Below are positions 62,457 through 64,000 of a DNA stretch of 64,000 bases, piece after piece. The stretch comes from Bacteroidales bacterium (GTDB lineage Bacteria; Bacteroidota; Bacteroidia; Bacteroidales; UBA932). A program made the position numbers and the translations under genes. The notes under the pieces are model-generated. The model saw only the letters and a program-made list of their open reading frames with translations, searched no databases and was not told the DNA's origin. Every line of letters begins with the position of its first letter. The first letter of the stretch is position 1. The stretch spans positions 1 to 64,000 of the forward strand of contig JAFTMS010000034.1 of assembly GCA_017452265.1 (NCBI GenBank), read 5' to 3'.

Positions 62457-64000
62457 ATGAAATGCAAAACTGACTTAAAGCACATCTGGCTTCTGATGGT
62501 GCTGTGCATTCTGCCTCTGGGGGGGGCGGCCTATGCACAGGATGTCACTGTCAAAGGTACGGTGAAGGACGCAATCGGTCCTGTCATCGGTGCCAGTGTC
62601 ATTCAGAAGGGCACGACCAACGGTGCCGTGACTGAAATCGACGGAACCTACACCCTTACGGTTCCTGCCAATGCCGTCCTGACGGTATCCTGCATAGGTT
62701 ACAGGACTCAGGAAATACAGGTGGAAGGCAGAAAGGTGGTGGACATCTTCCTTCAGGAGGATACTGAAATGCTTTCTGAAGTGGTCGTCGTAGGATACGG
62801 CCAGATGAAGCGCGCAGACCTTACCGGTGCCGTGGCTTCGGTAGGAGATGAAGCGATTTCGAAATCTGTCGTGACCTCGATAGACCAGGTTCTTCAGGGA
62901 CGTGCCGCCGGTGTGCAGATACAGGCGAACTCGGGTACTCCGGGTGCTTCGTCATCCATCCGCATCCGTGGTATCAACTCCCTCAACGCCACTAACCAGC
63001 CTATCTTCGTCATCGACGGAGTCGTGATCGATTCTGCGACTGACGATGAGACAAGCAACCCTCTTTCAACCATCAACCCATCGGATATCGAGACGATGGA
63101 CGTGCTCAAGGATGCGTCAGCAGCCGCAATCTACGGTTCGCGGGCATCCAACGGTGTCATCATGATAACCACAAAGAAGGGCAAGGCCGGACATGCGACA
63201 GTGACATACGACGGATACGTCGGCTGGCAGGAGATGGCAAAGCAGCTGGACATGCTCAATCTTCAGGAATATGCTGAACTGCATAACGTACGTGCCGGAA
63301 TGTATATCGTGCAGCAGAGCAGCCAGTTCGTGCGTCCTGAGCTTCTCGGCGAGGGTACAAACTGGCAGGACGAACTCTTCCGCAAGGCCCTCATGCACAA
63401 CCACAGTCTTTCAGTGACCGGTGGAAACGGCAAGACCACATATGCAATAAGCGGTGGTTATCTCGGACAGGAAGGTATCGCCCTCGGTTCGGACTTCAAC
63501 CGTATATCTCTCCGTTCGAACATCGATACTCAGATCAAGAGCTGGCTCCGCGGCGGTGTGAACTTCTCTTTCGCACAGTCAAAGCAGAATGTCGGAACAG
63601 ACAACAACACGATCATGAGCGCCCTGCTTCAGCAGCCGACCGTGGCCGTGACATCTCCTGACGGCTCGTTCGACGGCCCTGAAGACACATGGATGCCTGA
63701 GAACCCTGTCGGACTCGCATCTATCCGTACAAACAAGAACGAGAAGATAAACTTCCGCTTCAATACATTCCTCGAGGCTGAAATCATCGACGGCCTTACA
63801 TTCAAGACCGAGCTTTCTACAGACTGGAACTTCAACAGCTACTATTATTATCAGCCTGACTATCAGTTCGGTGTAAAGAAGAGTGACACCCGTACTTCGA
63901 AGTGGACAAAGACTCAGACCAAATACTGGTCCTGGAGAAACATCCTCACCTACAACAAGACATTTGCTGAAAAGCACAACCTGAACCTCATGCTCGGACA
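62457..64000 (+). CDS. SusC-type TonB-dependent outer membrane transporter (5' part)
   Basis: Runs off the right edge; the first 514 residues are present. Signal peptide 'HIWLLMVLCILPLGGAAYAQ' (containing a run of eight G at 62519-62526), then a carboxypeptidase-like domain ('VKGTVKDAIGPVIGASVIQK'), the TonB-box region 'SEVVVVGYGQMKRADLTGAV' and the plug ('LQGRAAGVQIQANSGTPGAS', 'IRIRGINSLNATNQP', 'VLKDASAAAIYGSRASNGVI'). The barrel begins about residue 240. It imports xylan oligosaccharides together with a SusD partner, which should follow outside the window. Divergent from the HTCS gene. Confidence 0.95.
   Translation, partial: MKCKTDLKHIWLLMVLCILPLGGAAYAQDVTVKGTVKDAIGPVIGASVIQKGTTNGAVTEIDGTYTLTVPANAVLTVSCIGYRTQEIQVEGRKVVDIFLQEDTEMLSEVVVVGYGQMKRADLTGAVASVGDEAISKSVVTSIDQVLQGRAAGVQIQANSGTPGASSSIRIRGINSLNATNQPIFVIDGVVIDSATDDETSNPLSTINPSDIETMDVLKDASAAAIYGSRASNGVIMITTKKGKAGHATVTYDGYVGWQEMAKQLDMLNLQEYAELHNVRAGMYIVQQSSQFVRPELLGEGTNWQDELFRKALMHNHSLSVTGGNGKTTYAISGGYLGQEGIALGSDFNRISLRSNIDTQIKSWLRGGVNFSFAQSKQNVGTDNNTIMSALLQQPTVAVTSPDGSFDGPEDTWMPENPVGLASIRTNKNEKINFRFNTFLEAEIIDGLTFKTELSTDWNFNSYYYYQPDYQFGVKKSDTRTSKWTKTQTKYWSWRNILTYNKTFAEKHNLNLMLG

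Overview
The window comes from a member of the Bacteroidales; the genus cannot be fixed from sequence alone. The evidence is a SusC-type TonB transporter next to a hybrid two-component regulator, xylan enzymes with Bacteroidetes-type lipoprotein signals, promoters of the TTTG / TAnnTTTG type, and IS66 and ISAzo13-family insertion sequences. Base composition and codon use change along the window. About 2.7 to 24.5 kb is AT-rich and looks acquired. From about 25 kb onward the genes are GC-richer and read like the resident chromosome.

Region 1 (1-2.7 kb) holds IS66 debris: the end of a TnpB, a complete TnpC transposase, and the 3' remnant of a second transposase. Region 2 (2.7-20.5 kb) is a surface polysaccharide locus, transcribed rightward: a UDP-GlcNAc 2-epimerase, Wzx flippase, several glycosyltransferases, a pyruvyl transferase paired with an FrhB-like ferredoxin protein, a Wzy-like polymerase, an acyltransferase split by an insertion sequence, a phosphoglycosyl transferase, an aminotransferase and a UDP-glucose dehydrogenase. 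Between these sit genes unrelated to glycan synthesis: a DUF4238 protein, an AbiGi-like protein, and, at 20.5-24.5 kb, an AAA ATPase with an RloB-like partner, several unknown genes and a DUF3990 toxin-like pair. This looks like defence or toxin cargo inserted into a polysaccharide locus, and a truncated glycosyltransferase remnant beside the DUF4238 gene marks one replacement event.

Region 3 (25-34.9 kb) makes nucleotide sugars. One leftward group carries dTDP-rhamnose reductase, a second UDP-glucose dehydrogenase, a galacturonokinase-like GHMP kinase, a sugar-1-phosphate nucleotidyltransferase, a UDP-glucuronate 4-epimerase and an aminotransferase. A divergent rightward group carries rfbA, rfbB and manC. 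Together they could supply UDP-glucuronate and UDP-galacturonate by both de novo and salvage routes, as well as GDP-mannose. rfbC is not in the window. rfbB carries an in-frame palindromic repeat, and 51-bp tandem repeats and a long hairpin follow the group.

Region 4 (35-43.7 kb) contains housekeeping and regulatory genes: ffh, lysA, a membrane-bound AraC-type regulator, two small lipoproteins (one frameshifted at a G tract), a GntR/ABC operon with a recognisable operator, tRNA-Gly(CCC) and an organophosphate-type transporter. Region 5 (43.8-64 kb) is a glucuronoxylan utilisation locus. GH10 cuts the chain, GH115 and GH67 remove (methyl)glucuronic acid, GH43 and an esterase trim side groups, and a GPH transporter imports products. 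UxuA and a fructuronate-reductase-type SDR process uronate, transketolase handles pentose phosphate, and an HTCS sensor sits divergent from a SusC gene that runs off the right edge.
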